DNA of 64,000 nucleotides from Candidatus Amarobacter glycogenicus. Its GTDB lineage: Bacteria; Chloroflexota; Dehalococcoidia; Tepidiformales; Tepidiformaceae. The stretch spans positions 310,001-374,000 of the forward strand of contig JADJZF010000001.1 in NCBI GenBank assembly GCA_016719395.1, written 5' to 3'. Positions 35,647-43,425 of the stretch are shown here, piece after piece. A model generated the notes under the pieces. It saw only the letters and a list, made by a program, of their open reading frames with translations, made no database searches and was not told the DNA's origin. Each line of letters begins with the position of its first letter. Within the stretch, counting starts at the first letter, position 1. The position numbers and the translations under genes were made by a program.

Positions 35647-36633
35647 CTAGGAATGGGCCATGGTGGCCGCGCGCGCTTCGCGCATCGCTTCGAAGTGTTC
35701 GCGCTCTTCGGCCGAGAGCGTTTCGGGCAATTGGATGCGGACCTTGATGAAGAGGTCGCCTCGCTTGCCGCCGCTGCCGAGCACAGGCATGCCTTTGCCG
35801 CTGAGACGGATCTGGCGGCCGTTCTGGCTCAATTCCGGAATCCGGAGAGCAACGCGCCCTTCGACGAGCGGGACGGTAACTTCGCCACCGAGTACCGCAT
35901 CGAGGAGCGGGACATCGACCTCAGCGACCAGGTCGTCTCCCTTCCGCTCGAAGCGAGCGTGAGGGAGCGTCGTGATCACCAGGTAGAGGTCGCCTGCCGC
36001 GCCTTTACCGGTGCCGGGTCGGCCTTCGCCTGCGATCCGGACGCGAGAGCCGGTCTTCACGCCGGCGGGGATGCGGACTTCGAGCCGCCGGGGGCGCGTG
36101 AGCGTGCCCATCCCCTCGCACGTGTGGCAGATTGCCGCGGCGACCTCGCCCGTGCCGCCACACACGCGGCATGGCTCAGGGGATTGGAGGTTCACCGTGC
36201 GGCTCGTGCCGTGATACGCCTCTTCGAGGCTCACTTCGACGGGGGTTTCAATGTCCTGGCCGCGGCGATTGCCTCCGCCTCCGCGCGGTCCGCCCCGCTC
36301 CCTCCGGAAGAAAGTATCGAAGACGCTTCCGAAGTCGCCGAAACTCTCCGCACCGGGTGCGGCGCGGAAGCCCCCGCCGCCCCGCCGGTTTGCTTCTTCA
36401 ATCTGGTCCGCCATTTCCCAGCGGTCGCCGTACTTGTCGTACTTCTTTCGCTTCTCAGGGTCGGAGAGAACCTCGTGGGCCTGGTTCACTTCCTTGAAGC
36501 GCGACTCGGCAGCCTTGTCGTTCGGGTTCACATCCGGGTGGAATTTGCGAGCCAGCTTGCGGTAGGCCGAGCGGATCTCTTTCTCATCGGCCGAGCGCGA
36601 AATGCCGAGGGCTTCGTAGTAATCGCGTGCCAT
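35647..36633 (-). CDS. DnaJ-family co-chaperone with a reduced zinc finger
   Basis: This 327-residue protein has a J-domain (1-68) with the HPD motif at 32-34, a Gly/Phe-rich linker (85-125), a short cysteine region and two C-terminal client-binding domains. Only two CxxC pairs are present (Cys155/158 in CRVCGG, Cys169/172 in CHTCEG) instead of the four of full DnaJ, so one zinc centre at most. It would stimulate DnaK ATPase and present clients. It leads the dnaJ-hspR-clpC group and is divergent from hsp20. A complete DnaJ with four motifs lies at 58808. ATG 36633 is chosen for the MARDYYEALG start. Confidence 0.93.
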   Translation of the reverse strand: MARDYYEALGISRSADEKEIRSAYRKLARKFHPDVNPNDKAAESRFKEVNQAHEVLSDPEKRKKYDKYGDRWEMADQIEEANRRGGGGFRAAPGAESFGDFGSVFDTFFRRERGGPRGGGGNRRGQDIETPVEVSLEEAYHGTSRTVNLQSPEPCRVCGGTGEVAAAICHTCEGMGTLTRPRRLEVRIPAGVKTGSRVRIAGEGRPGTGKGAAGDLYLVITTLPHARFERKGDDLVAEVDVPLLDAVLGGEVTVPLVEGRVALRIPELSQNGRQIRLSGKGMPVLGSGGKRGDLFIKVRIQLPETLSAEEREHFEAMREARAATMAHS

Positions 36634-36709
36634 CGGTCCCACTATACGATGCGGCAGGCCTCTTCACAATCACACTCTGACGAGACTTGATAAAGATATT
36701 AGCAGACTA

Positions 36710-36737
36710 CTTGCCAAACCATGCATGTGTTGGCAAG
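36710..36737. promoter_or_regulatory. 28-bp palindrome between dnaJ-hspR and hsp20
   Basis: Outer arms CTTGCCAA (36710-36717) and TTGGCAAG (36730-36737) enclose ACCATGCATGTG, whose CATGCATG core is itself palindromic, so 24 of 28 positions are symmetric. It is 76 bp from the DnaJ start and 41 bp from the Hsp20 start. The CTTG...CAAG ends recall HspR-associated inverted repeats (CTTGAGT-N7-ACTCAAG), but the spacing and inner bases differ. Confidence 0.65.
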
Positions 36738-36778
36738 ATGGAATCCGAACACCACACCGCATGGAGGTCCACTCACCT

Positions 36779-37267
36779 ATGGCAACCGCACTCACCCGTT
36801 GGGATCCTTCCGCCGACTTCGCTGCGATGCGAAACGTGATGGATCGGCTCTTCGAGCAGCCGTTAACGCGTCTCCCCTTCCGCGCCGGCGAAGACCTCGG
36901 CAACCCAACCCTCAGTCTCGACGTCATCGAAAACGGAGACACATTCGTCATCAAGGCCGCCGTCCCCGGCGTCGACCCCAAGGATGTCGAGATTTCCGTT
37001 GACGAAGACGTCCTCTCCATTCGCGGCGAATTCAGCAAGCAGGAGGAGTCGACCGAAGAGAACTACCTCCGGCGCGAGATTCGCTACGGCAGCTTCCAGC
37101 GCCAGCTCCGCCTTCCTCCGACTGTTGAGCCGGAGAAGGCCGCCGCAACCTTCGAGAATGGCCTGCTTACGCTCTCTATCCCGAAGAAGCCGGAAGCCCG
37201 CGCTCGTTCCATCAAGATCACGCCCCAGGGAGTGATCGAAGGCGCCGCCCCGCCCGCCCAGAACTAG
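36779..37267 (+). CDS. Hsp20/alpha-crystallin small heat-shock protein
   Basis: A 162-residue small heat-shock protein. The alpha-crystallin domain runs from about 45 to 140: LSLDVIENGDTFVIKAAVPGVDPKDVEISVDEDVLSIRGEF in pieces, then RYGSFQRQLRLPPTVEPEKAAATFENGLLTLSIPKK, with the A-x-x-x-n-GvL motif (ATFENGLL). The C-terminal tail carries ARSIKI, the I-x-I-like oligomerisation site. It binds unfolding proteins without ATP. GGAGG upstream fixes ATG 36779. A 28-bp palindrome and a divergent dnaJ-hspR unit precede it; a terminator follows. Confidence 0.95.
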   Translation: MATALTRWDPSADFAAMRNVMDRLFEQPLTRLPFRAGEDLGNPTLSLDVIENGDTFVIKAAVPGVDPKDVEISVDEDVLSIRGEFSKQEESTEENYLRREIRYGSFQRQLRLPPTVEPEKAAATFENGLLTLSIPKKPEARARSIKITPQGVIEGAAPPAQN

Positions 37268-37286
37268 ACGCGGTCCCGCAACAGAC

Positions 37287-37313
37287 GAAGCCCCTCGTTC
37301 AGCGAGGGGCTTC
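37287..37313 (+). terminator. Rho-independent terminator after hsp20
   Basis: GAAGCCCCTCG and CGAGGGGCTTC form an 11-bp perfect stem with a 5-base loop, followed by TGGCTTTCC. It begins 20 bp after the stop codon. Confidence 0.85.
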
Positions 37314-37354
37314 TGGCTTTCCGTCAGAAGCGGCGAGTGCGTTGTGGGACGTGA

Positions 37355-37654
37355 CTAAACGAACGGGTGGTCGTCGAACTTCTCACCGCCGGTCACGTGG
37401 ACGGCGGCGGCCCAGCCAGCGAGGACGCTCACCGTGCCCACGGCAGCGGCGAGGGGGACGAGCAGGGCGTTCGCTCGAACCATCGAGACGGCTAGCCAGC
37501 CCGCGCCCACTGCCACCAGGCCGAGCCCGAGGCCCCGCCCAAGCAACGGAGGTTCGGCGATCAGCCGGCGTTGTTCCCGCGGTGCGGGTTCGTGGGGGAG
37601 TCCCGGCGTGCCGTGCCCCTCGCCAAGTTCGTGTTCGTGCTCGTGTTCGCTCAT
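37355..37654 (-). CDS. Small membrane protein with His/Glu-rich N-terminus
   Basis: Ninety-nine residues. The N-terminus EHEHEHELGEGHGTPGLPHEP carries six histidines among acidic residues and could bind a metal. Two hydrophobic spans follow: LGRGLGLGLVAVGAGWLAVSM and LLVPLAAAVGTVSVLAGWAAAV, with a short C-terminal tail. No family is recognised. It is on the same strand as, and 51 bp before, the end of the Trm112-like gene's unit, so it may be a downstream cistron. Confidence 0.65.
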   Translation of the reverse strand: MSEHEHEHELGEGHGTPGLPHEPAPREQRRLIAEPPLLGRGLGLGLVAVGAGWLAVSMVRANALLVPLAAAVGTVSVLAGWAAAVHVTGGEKFDDHPFV

Positions 37655-37705
37655 GCGAGGCAGGCCAGCGTTCCGGCGAAGTCCCGGGGGTTGAGGTCCA
37701 ACGGT

Positions 37706-37888
37706 TCAGCCTCGCTGGTCGGGCGGCAGCATGTTCGGGATGCCGTCCTCGATGGGATAGCGCTCGCGGCACTCCTTGCAGACGATCGTGCCAGTCACGA
37801 TTTCGCCGCCCTCTTCCTTTTCGACCTTCAACTCCAGGTCGCCCTTGCACATGGGGCAAACAAGGATCTCCATCAGCTGCTGTTGCAT
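37706..37888 (-). CDS. Trm112-family zinc-ribbon protein
   Basis: This 60-residue protein has CPMC (11-14) and CKEC (37-40) as four likely zinc ligands, with LMEILVCPMCKGDLEL and RERYPIEDGIPNMLPP matching the Trm112/UPF0434 family. Eukaryotic Trm112 activates methyltransferases; the bacterial proteins are proposed to do the same, though evidence is limited. ATG 37888 was chosen by family length. It is divergent from the CvpA-family gene. Confidence 0.9.
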   Translation of the reverse strand: MQQQLMEILVCPMCKGDLELKVEKEEGGEIVTGTIVCKECRERYPIEDGIPNMLPPDQRG

Positions 37889-37966
37889 GTCCGCATGGTA
37901 CCGCGCCGGGCCAAACGCGAAACAGTCGCTTGAGCCTTGGCGTTCCGCCGCCAAACTGACGCCAAC

Positions 37967-38515
37967 GTGAACTGGCTCGACATCGTCCTTCTCGGCGCAA
38001 TTGGGTTCTCGGCATATCGCGGCTACAGCAACGGATTTATCCGGGAACTCGTCTCGATCGCTTCGGTGATCCTGGCGATCCCGCTCGCCGGGATCTTCTA
38101 CGACGACCTGTTCCCGAAGGTGGAGCCTATCGTCCGAAACGAAGACTTTGCGGCGCTCGTTTCGTTCCTCGCGATTCTCATCGGCGTCATTATCGGCGGC
38201 CAGGTTGCGGCCCACATGCTAAAGCGCACCGCCGAAATCCTGAATCTCGGCGTGCTCGACCGGCTTGCCGGGGCCGCCTTCGGCTTCTTCAAGGCGGTCG
38301 TCGTGGCACAGGTGTTGCTCATCGCCCTCGTCACGTACCCGCGCCCCGATCTGCGCGAGGACATCGACGGGTCCCAGGTCGCCCAGCGCCTGCTCGACAG
38401 CGCACCGACAGTGCTCGCTTTCCTGCCGAGCACGTTCGACGAAGGCATCGACCTCTTCGAAGAACACATAAAGACGCTCGACGACGCCATCGGCACCGAG
38501 ACACCGGCGCCGTAA
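37967..38515 (+). CDS. CvpA family membrane protein
   Basis: A 182-residue protein with four transmembrane segments: WLDIVLLGAIGFSAYRGYSNG, ELVSIASVILAIPLAGIF, DFAALVSFLAILIGVIIGG and AAFGFFKAVVVAQVLLIAL. The R-G-x-x-x-G-F-I-R-E-L block near residue 17 is the CvpA signature. CvpA proteins were linked to colicin V production and envelope stress resistance in Proteobacteria; the role here is unproven. The start is a GTG at 37967. Confidence 0.9.
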   Translation: MNWLDIVLLGAIGFSAYRGYSNGFIRELVSIASVILAIPLAGIFYDDLFPKVEPIVRNEDFAALVSFLAILIGVIIGGQVAAHMLKRTAEILNLGVLDRLAGAAFGFFKAVVVAQVLLIALVTYPRPDLREDIDGSQVAQRLLDSAPTVLAFLPSTFDEGIDLFEEHIKTLDDAIGTETPAP

Positions 38516-38571
38516 TCGGGCCGCCGACAACCCTATCCATCGAATCCCGAGAGGCGAACCCCTCGTTCACC

Positions 38572-40101
38572 CTAGCTCAAGCCAAACCGAATGAACGTGT
38601 CGTCCGGCGCCTCGATCGAGAGCAGGGCCTGGCGGAGCTTGTCGGCCATTTCGCGTTCGAGGCTTCGGCCCACCAGGTTCTCTTCTTCGTCCGGGTCCTG
38701 ACCCGGGCGGTAAAGGTAGTTGCCGGTGAACCTGGTGCTCGCCCAGTGGGGCAACATGTCGCCTGGTTGGAACGGCTGCCGGATGACGGGCACCCGCGTG
38801 CCGGGCATTCGGTCCAGGAACGCCCGCTCGTCCGGTCTCGGGAGGTTGGGCGGCGGGTTCGGGATGTGCACCGGCATCGTCGACCAGCGGTTGCTCCACA
38901 TCGAGATCGGGAAGTTGCCGTTCTCGGGGGCGCGGGCGTACTTCGCCTCGTCATCGACAAGATGGACTTCGCGGCCCCAGACTCCGAGGAGGGCCCACTC
39001 GCGCACGCTCTTCGCCGCGCCCGTCACGAGCGGGATGAGCGACTTGCCGTGCGTCCGATGCTCGGGCTCTATCCCGAAGAGGTCGCATAGCGTCGCGAAG
39101 ATGTCGACGCTGGTCGTCAGCGCGTTGCTCACCGAAGGCTCGATTCCCGGCCAGCGGATCATGAGCGGGATATGCCCGAGTGGCTCGTAGACCGGGACGG
39201 CCGGCTTCCCCCAGATATCGCGTTCGCCGAGATAGTGGCCGTGGTCGGTGCAGACGATGACGGCCGTGTCTTCGAGGACACCGTTGCGCTCGAGTGACTC
39301 CATCACCTTGCCGAACCAGTGATCGATCATGGTGAGTTTGCCGCCGTACTGGCTGCGCACCTGGAATGCCTGCCGCTCGGTGAGGATGCCTTTGCGCTGT
39401 GCCGCGGCATGGTACGGCGGCCAGATCAGGTGGGGGCCTTCCCACGTATCGTCGTACAGCTTCGCGTACGGCTCCGGGGTATCGAAGGGCTCGTGCGGGT
39501 CGAACTCGTCGATGAAAAGGAAGAAACGGTCGTGATAGCCGGCGTTTTCGTCCACCCACTTCGCCGCCGCGGCCATCGTCTTTGGGCCAGGGAAGTCGGA
39601 CTCTTCGCGGAAGTAGCCGCGCGAATTGTCGTATGGCTGCCAGGGCCTCCCGAAGCCCGGCGCCCCCATCCAGGTCGTGTCGGGACGTGTCTTCCAGAGA
39701 TCGCCTTCGTGTCCGCGTTGGTAGTCCCAAGCGCTGAAGTCCGCGTGGTAGTTCTCTCCTCCCATCTCGAAGAGGTGCGGATGGTCCGAGATCAGCTGGG
39801 AAACGACCCCGGCCTTGTGCAGGTGGCGGGTGATCGCATCCTCCCAAATCTCGATCGAGCCCCAGGGGCGCCAGAGAAAGTCGAGGGCGCCGCAGAGGAT
39901 GTCGTGGCGCGCGGGCATGCAGGGCAGGGAGCCTGCATAGTGCTTCTCGAACTGGATAGCCCCGGCCGCGAAGGCGTCGAGATTCGGAGTCGCAAACTCC
40001 TTCCCGCCGTACGAACCGAGCATGTGCCGGTTCAGGCTGTCGAGGAGGATGACGACGGCGTTCTTCGGGCGGGACGGGGCGGCGGCGGATTCGGCTTCCA
40101 T
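38572..40101 (-). CDS. Sulfatase family protein
   Basis: A 509-residue alkaline-phosphatase-superfamily sulfatase. NAVVILLDSLNRHMLGSYGG holds the first metal-binding Asp (Asp21); the formylglycine motif is Cys61-Met-Pro-Ala-Arg65 in SLPCMPARHDIL, with LCG completing the extended signature. TDHGHYLGERDIWGKP is the second metal site, followed by HIPLMIRWPG. The cysteine must be oxidised by an FGE or anSME enzyme not seen in this window. No signal peptide is apparent, so a cytoplasmic arylsulfatase or choline/phosphonate-type hydrolase is possible. The C-terminus is complete. Confidence 0.93.
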   Translation of the reverse strand: MEAESAAAPSRPKNAVVILLDSLNRHMLGSYGGKEFATPNLDAFAAGAIQFEKHYAGSLPCMPARHDILCGALDFLWRPWGSIEIWEDAITRHLHKAGVVSQLISDHPHLFEMGGENYHADFSAWDYQRGHEGDLWKTRPDTTWMGAPGFGRPWQPYDNSRGYFREESDFPGPKTMAAAAKWVDENAGYHDRFFLFIDEFDPHEPFDTPEPYAKLYDDTWEGPHLIWPPYHAAAQRKGILTERQAFQVRSQYGGKLTMIDHWFGKVMESLERNGVLEDTAVIVCTDHGHYLGERDIWGKPAVPVYEPLGHIPLMIRWPGIEPSVSNALTTSVDIFATLCDLFGIEPEHRTHGKSLIPLVTGAAKSVREWALLGVWGREVHLVDDEAKYARAPENGNFPISMWSNRWSTMPVHIPNPPPNLPRPDERAFLDRMPGTRVPVIRQPFQPGDMLPHWASTRFTGNYLYRPGQDPDEEENLVGRSLEREMADKLRQALLSIEAPDDTFIRFGLS

Positions 40102-40178
40102 GCCAGGAGTCTACTCGCGTGCGGACGCCCGGGGATGAGGATTCGCGGACGGTCCTGCGCGCTGTACGATGCGCCGCG

Positions 40179-40565
40179 ATGGCACGTGAATCCAGGCCCC
40201 CGATGGGTTACCAGCTGCTCATCGGCCTCGATATCTACGAACGAGGCGATGGCTATAGCCGCGCCCGCATCGTGCTCACGGAAGACCACATGAATCCCCA
40301 CGGCGTCGTCCACGGGGGTGTTTTGTACTCGATGGCCGACACGAGCATGGGCGGCGCGCTCTATTCGCGCCTCAGCGAAGACGAGTCCTGCGCAACCATC
40401 GAAGTGAAGATGGTCTACATGGCGTCGGTCCGCGAAGGCACAGTCGAGTGCGAGACGAAGCTGCTCCACAAGGGGAAGCGGATCGCCGTCCTCGAATCCG
40501 AGGTGCGCTCCGGAGAACGGCTGATCGCGAAGGCGCTGGGCACCTTCGCCATCTTCCCGGCGTAA
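40179..40565 (+). CDS. PaaI-type hotdog-fold thioesterase
   Basis: A 128-residue hotdog protein: LTEDHMNPHGVVHGGVLYSMADTSMGGAL is the conserved PaaI/4HBT helix with N-x-x-G-x-x-H-G-G, and ATIEVKMVYMASVREGTVECE the following strands. It hydrolyses acyl-CoA or phenylacetyl-CoA-like thioesters. A second PaaI-like gene (41563) and a TesB-type gene lie within 1.5 kb, which makes this a thioesterase cluster. ATG 40179 is used because an upstream start would lie opposite the sulfatase promoter. Confidence 0.9.
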   Translation: MARESRPPMGYQLLIGLDIYERGDGYSRARIVLTEDHMNPHGVVHGGVLYSMADTSMGGALYSRLSEDESCATIEVKMVYMASVREGTVECETKLLHKGKRIAVLESEVRSGERLIAKALGTFAIFPA

Positions 40566-40572
40566 ACCCGCC

Positions 40573-41460
40573 CTACTTCGGCTTCCTGAAGAGCCCTTCC
40601 TGGGCCACGCTCGCCACCCGTTCGCCCTTGCGGTTGTACATGCCCGCGATGATGAGGCCGCGGGCCGAATGGGCGGCCGGGCTCTCGCTGACGTAGAGGA
40701 TCCAGTCATCGAAGCTCGGCGGGCGGTGGAACCACATGGTGTGGTCCAGGCTTGCCGAGGAGCCCCCGGGCATCCAGATGCCGTAGTGGTGCGCGACCGT
40801 CGCGACGAGGCCGCTATCGCTGAGGAATACCATGGCCGCGGCATGGATAAGCGGGTCCGGCGGGAGGGCTGCCATCATCCTGCCCCAGACCATCCGCGAA
40901 GGCAGCCGGCCGCTCCCGTCGTCTTCGCGCGTCGGCTGGGCGGCGGCACGGAGGTCTACAGGGTTGTTCCAGCGGCGGGCCATCCGGCTGGTCACGGCGG
41001 CGCTTGCCGCAGCCATGCGTGGCTCGGCGATGGTCACCCACCACGGCTGGCAGGTTTCCGGGTCTGGCGCCTCGGGCATCGGCGCCTGGTGCGAAACGCC
41101 GTCCTCAGGCCCGACGAAGCTGATCGAGGTCTCGAAGATCGTGTGGCCTGCCTGGTGCGCCGTCACTCTCCGCGTCAGGAAATTGCGCCCCTCCCGGATG
41201 CGTTCGACCGAGTAGTCGATCGGCTCCTTCGACTGACCGGCACGGAGGAAGTAGGCGTGGAGCGAGTGGACGTTCCCGAAGCTGACGGTCCGCCCTGCCG
41301 CGACGAGCGACTGTGCCAGCACAAGCCCCCCGAAAAGGCGCCCTTCCTGCTGGTCGACATCGCCCCGGAAGTTGTCATAGTCCGTAGGCCGCACGTCGAT
41401 CTGGCGCACCCAGTCGGTGATCGCTTCCTGGGGCGTGAATTGCGAAGTTGGTTCTGTCAT
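40573..41460 (-). CDS. tesB: Acyl-CoA thioesterase II (TesB family)
   Basis: This 295-residue double-hotdog thioesterase shows RLFGGLVLAQSLVAAGRTV and VHSLHAYFLRAGQSKEPIDYSVERIREGRNFLTRRVTAHQ in the first half. ASLDHTMWFHRPPSFDDWILY, with the catalytic Asp, and GLIIAGMYNRKGERVASVAQEGLFR are in the second. It cleaves medium- and long-chain acyl-CoAs. It is convergent with the PaaI gene at 40179 and divergent from the one at 41563. Confidence 0.95.
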   Translation of the reverse strand: MTEPTSQFTPQEAITDWVRQIDVRPTDYDNFRGDVDQQEGRLFGGLVLAQSLVAAGRTVSFGNVHSLHAYFLRAGQSKEPIDYSVERIREGRNFLTRRVTAHQAGHTIFETSISFVGPEDGVSHQAPMPEAPDPETCQPWWVTIAEPRMAAASAAVTSRMARRWNNPVDLRAAAQPTREDDGSGRLPSRMVWGRMMAALPPDPLIHAAAMVFLSDSGLVATVAHHYGIWMPGGSSASLDHTMWFHRPPSFDDWILYVSESPAAHSARGLIIAGMYNRKGERVASVAQEGLFRKPK

Positions 41461-41562
41461 GCCACTAGGTTACGAAGTCCTCGCCGCCCAGTCCTCCATC
41501 TGCCGCCCACGGCCTATGTTGGCCGCGCCCCTGCCGCTTTCCCAAGCTAGAATCCGCATCGC

Positions 41563-42009
41563 ATGAACCCTCGCCCTCGCGGACAGACCATCGAGCAGCA
41601 ACGCGAGCGCTTCGCCGCGCTGCCCCTCTATCGCCAGCTTGGCCTCACGCTCGAAGACGTCCGGGCCGGCTTCGCCCGTGTTGTCATGGACACGGGCCCG
41701 GTCACCCTTGGGGGGATTGGCGGGAGCGTCCACGGCGGCCTGCTCGCTGCCCTGGTGGATATCGCGATGCTGGAGGCCGTCATCCCGGCCCTCGCCCCAT
41801 CGGATGAACCCGCCGGTACCGCGGATCTCAATATCACCTACATGCGGCCGGTGCATGGGACGAGAGCCATCGCCGAGGCCACGGTCTTGCGTAAGGGGAA
41901 AACCCTCGCAGTGACCGAAGTGACCATAACGGATGATGAGGGGCGGCTTTGTTCGAAGGGTCGCGCAATCTACGTGATCCGGCAGCGGCCGGCTGAGATG
42001 TCGCCTTAG
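41563..42009 (+). CDS. PaaI-type hotdog-fold thioesterase
   Basis: A 148-residue hotdog protein with VTLGGIGGSVHGGLLAALVDIAMLEAVIPAL (the V-H-G-G helix), GTADLNITYMRPVHGTRAIAEATVLRKGKTLAVTEVTITDDEGRLCSKGRAIYV. The N-terminal 40 residues form a typical lid (RFAALPLYRQLGL). The family acts on acyl-CoA thioesters. It is not closely similar to the PaaI at 40179. It is divergent from tesB and convergent with a lipoprotein gene. Confidence 0.9.
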   Translation: MNPRPRGQTIEQQRERFAALPLYRQLGLTLEDVRAGFARVVMDTGPVTLGGIGGSVHGGLLAALVDIAMLEAVIPALAPSDEPAGTADLNITYMRPVHGTRAIAEATVLRKGKTLAVTEVTITDDEGRLCSKGRAIYVIRQRPAEMSP

Positions 42010-42046
42010 CACGTTTCCGTATTGGACGGCAGTCGGGACGAGGCGC

Positions 42047-42700
42047 TTAGCCTGCCCCGTCGTCCTTTTGGTCGGCGAACGCCGCGTCCACACGCTTCAG
42101 CATCTTGTCGGCGCTCCGGAGCGCGGCGCCAATGTCCTCGATCCCGGGCAGGCTCGCCTGTTGGACCACGTGGACGATGCGCCCCGTGCGGAAGCAGACC
42201 GTCGTATAGACCAGCGTTGTACCGGAGCCGTCGATCTCTTCTTCGACGAAGAAGCCGTTCGATTGGTCGGCGATGTCCGGCACGATGAAGGGGTCTAGCT
42301 GGACGTTGAGCGAAAGAGGCAGCCCGCAGGCGAAGCGTTCGGTGGATTCCTTCGCCGAGCCTTCGTTCGTGTAGAGCGTTGAGACCGAGCGGATATTGAG
42401 GACGGCGCCGAACTGTGGCGGGGTCGCTTCCGTCACCCAGTTCTTCAGCCACCCCTGGGCTTCAAGCTGGCGCACGGTCGCTTCCGGGTCGTCGCTGCCG
42501 AAGATCTCAGCCCATTCCTCCGGCCCGAACGAATAGCCCGGCGCCTGCTCGAAGTTGGCGGGCAGGTCGCTCACCTGGAGGGCCATGGCCTCGAGGTCGT
42601 AGGCATCATCGCCCCGGTTGGAGTCGTAATCCGTTCCCTGGTCGCAGGCCGAAAGCAGCACTGCACCCACCAGGGCCAGGGCTATTACGCGAAACGCCAT
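42047..42700 (-). CDS. Hypothetical lipoprotein
   Basis: A 217-residue protein with a lipobox (ALALVGAVLLSACDQG, Cys19). The mature part contains MALQVSDLPANFEQAPGYSFGPEEWAEIFGSDDPEATVRQLEAQGWLKNWVTEATPP in segments, an alpha/beta pattern seen in uncharacterised secreted proteins that start LxxxDLPxGF. A later TTVCFRTGRIVHVVQQASL strand and a final helix follow. I recognise no function. The start ATG 42700 puts the signal at the N-terminus. It is divergent from the SnoaL-like gene by 99 bp. Confidence 0.8.
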   Translation of the reverse strand: MAFRVIALALVGAVLLSACDQGTDYDSNRGDDAYDLEAMALQVSDLPANFEQAPGYSFGPEEWAEIFGSDDPEATVRQLEAQGWLKNWVTEATPPQFGAVLNIRSVSTLYTNEGSAKESTERFACGLPLSLNVQLDPFIVPDIADQSNGFFVEEEIDGSGTTLVYTTVCFRTGRIVHVVQQASLPGIEDIGAALRSADKMLKRVDAAFADQKDDGAG

Positions 42701-42799
42701 CGATGATGTCCTTGGGGCTGGATTGCCATATCGTACGCCAAAGCTTGGTAAGCACGGCGTGAGACCGGCCTCCGGCCGCTGCCAGGAAGGAACCACCCC

Positions 42800-43198
42800 A
42801 TGGCCCTCAGCGTTGAAGACCAGCTGGCGATTCAGCAGCTCTACGCGAAGTACAACCACGCGATCGACTCCGGCGACGGTGACGCCTGGGCAGCCACCTT
42901 CACTCCCGACGCGACCTTCGTTTCAGCCTCCGGCACGTTCACCGGCACTGAGGCGCTCACCGGATTTGGCAACTCGCTCGCCAGGCGCTTCAAGCTGCGG
43001 CACTGGACCAACAACCTGGTGCTCGAAGGCAGCGCCGGCGAAGCCACGGGTTCTTGCTACCTGGTCCTGTACCGGCTCACGCCGGGCGAGCAGCCGCCCG
43101 CTTCGATCCTGACCACCGCCATCTACACAGACGAGCTCGCGAGGGGCGCCGATGGCGCGTGGCTTTTCACGAAGCGCGCCGCTGTTGGCGACTCCTGA
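42800..43198 (+). CDS. SnoaL/NTF2-like domain protein
   Basis: This 132-residue protein has the NTF2-like cone fold pattern: VEDQLAIQQLYAKYNHAIDSGDGDAWAATFTPDATFVSASGTFTGTEALTGFGNSLARRF and a C-terminal beta sheet ending WLFTKRAAVG. The group covers polyketide cyclases, dehydratases, isomerases and many proteins without known activity. A possible catalytic Tyr/Asp pair (Y15, D22) is in place, but substrate prediction is not possible. GGAAGG upstream supports ATG 42800. Confidence 0.85.
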   Translation: MALSVEDQLAIQQLYAKYNHAIDSGDGDAWAATFTPDATFVSASGTFTGTEALTGFGNSLARRFKLRHWTNNLVLEGSAGEATGSCYLVLYRLTPGEQPPASILTTAIYTDELARGADGAWLFTKRAAVGDS

Positions 43199-43250
43199 GC
43201 CACCAAATGACGCGTCGTCTGTTCGTGCGCCGCTTTAGGCGCCCCCTGCC

Positions 43251-43421
43251 ATGAAGTTCGTGCTCCTCGCCCTGGTGGTGTTCTTCGTCATCACCGTTGT
43301 GATGGCCGTGGTCTTCCGAGACCGCCGGGCGAAGAGCCGCCTTCGCTTCATCGCAAAAGTTGGCTGGGCTTACGTCATCGCTGTCGTCCTGCTCGCCGCC
43401 TGGCGTCTCTACTCCGGGTGA
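43251..43421 (+). CDS. Small two-helix membrane protein
   Basis: A 56-residue open frame: MKFVLLALVVFFVITVVMAV forms the first transmembrane helix, VFRDRRAKSRLRFIAKV is a basic cytoplasmic loop, and GWAYVIAVVLLAAWRLY is the second helix. Its TGA overlaps by a base an ATG and lies 4 bp before the glycerate kinase start, so it is probably the first cistron of that unit. The positive loop and balanced hydrophobic helices support a real gene, with no known family. Confidence 0.6.
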   Translation: MKFVLLALVVFFVITVVMAVVFRDRRAKSRLRFIAKVGWAYVIAVVLLAAWRLYSG

Positions 43422-43425
43422 TGCC

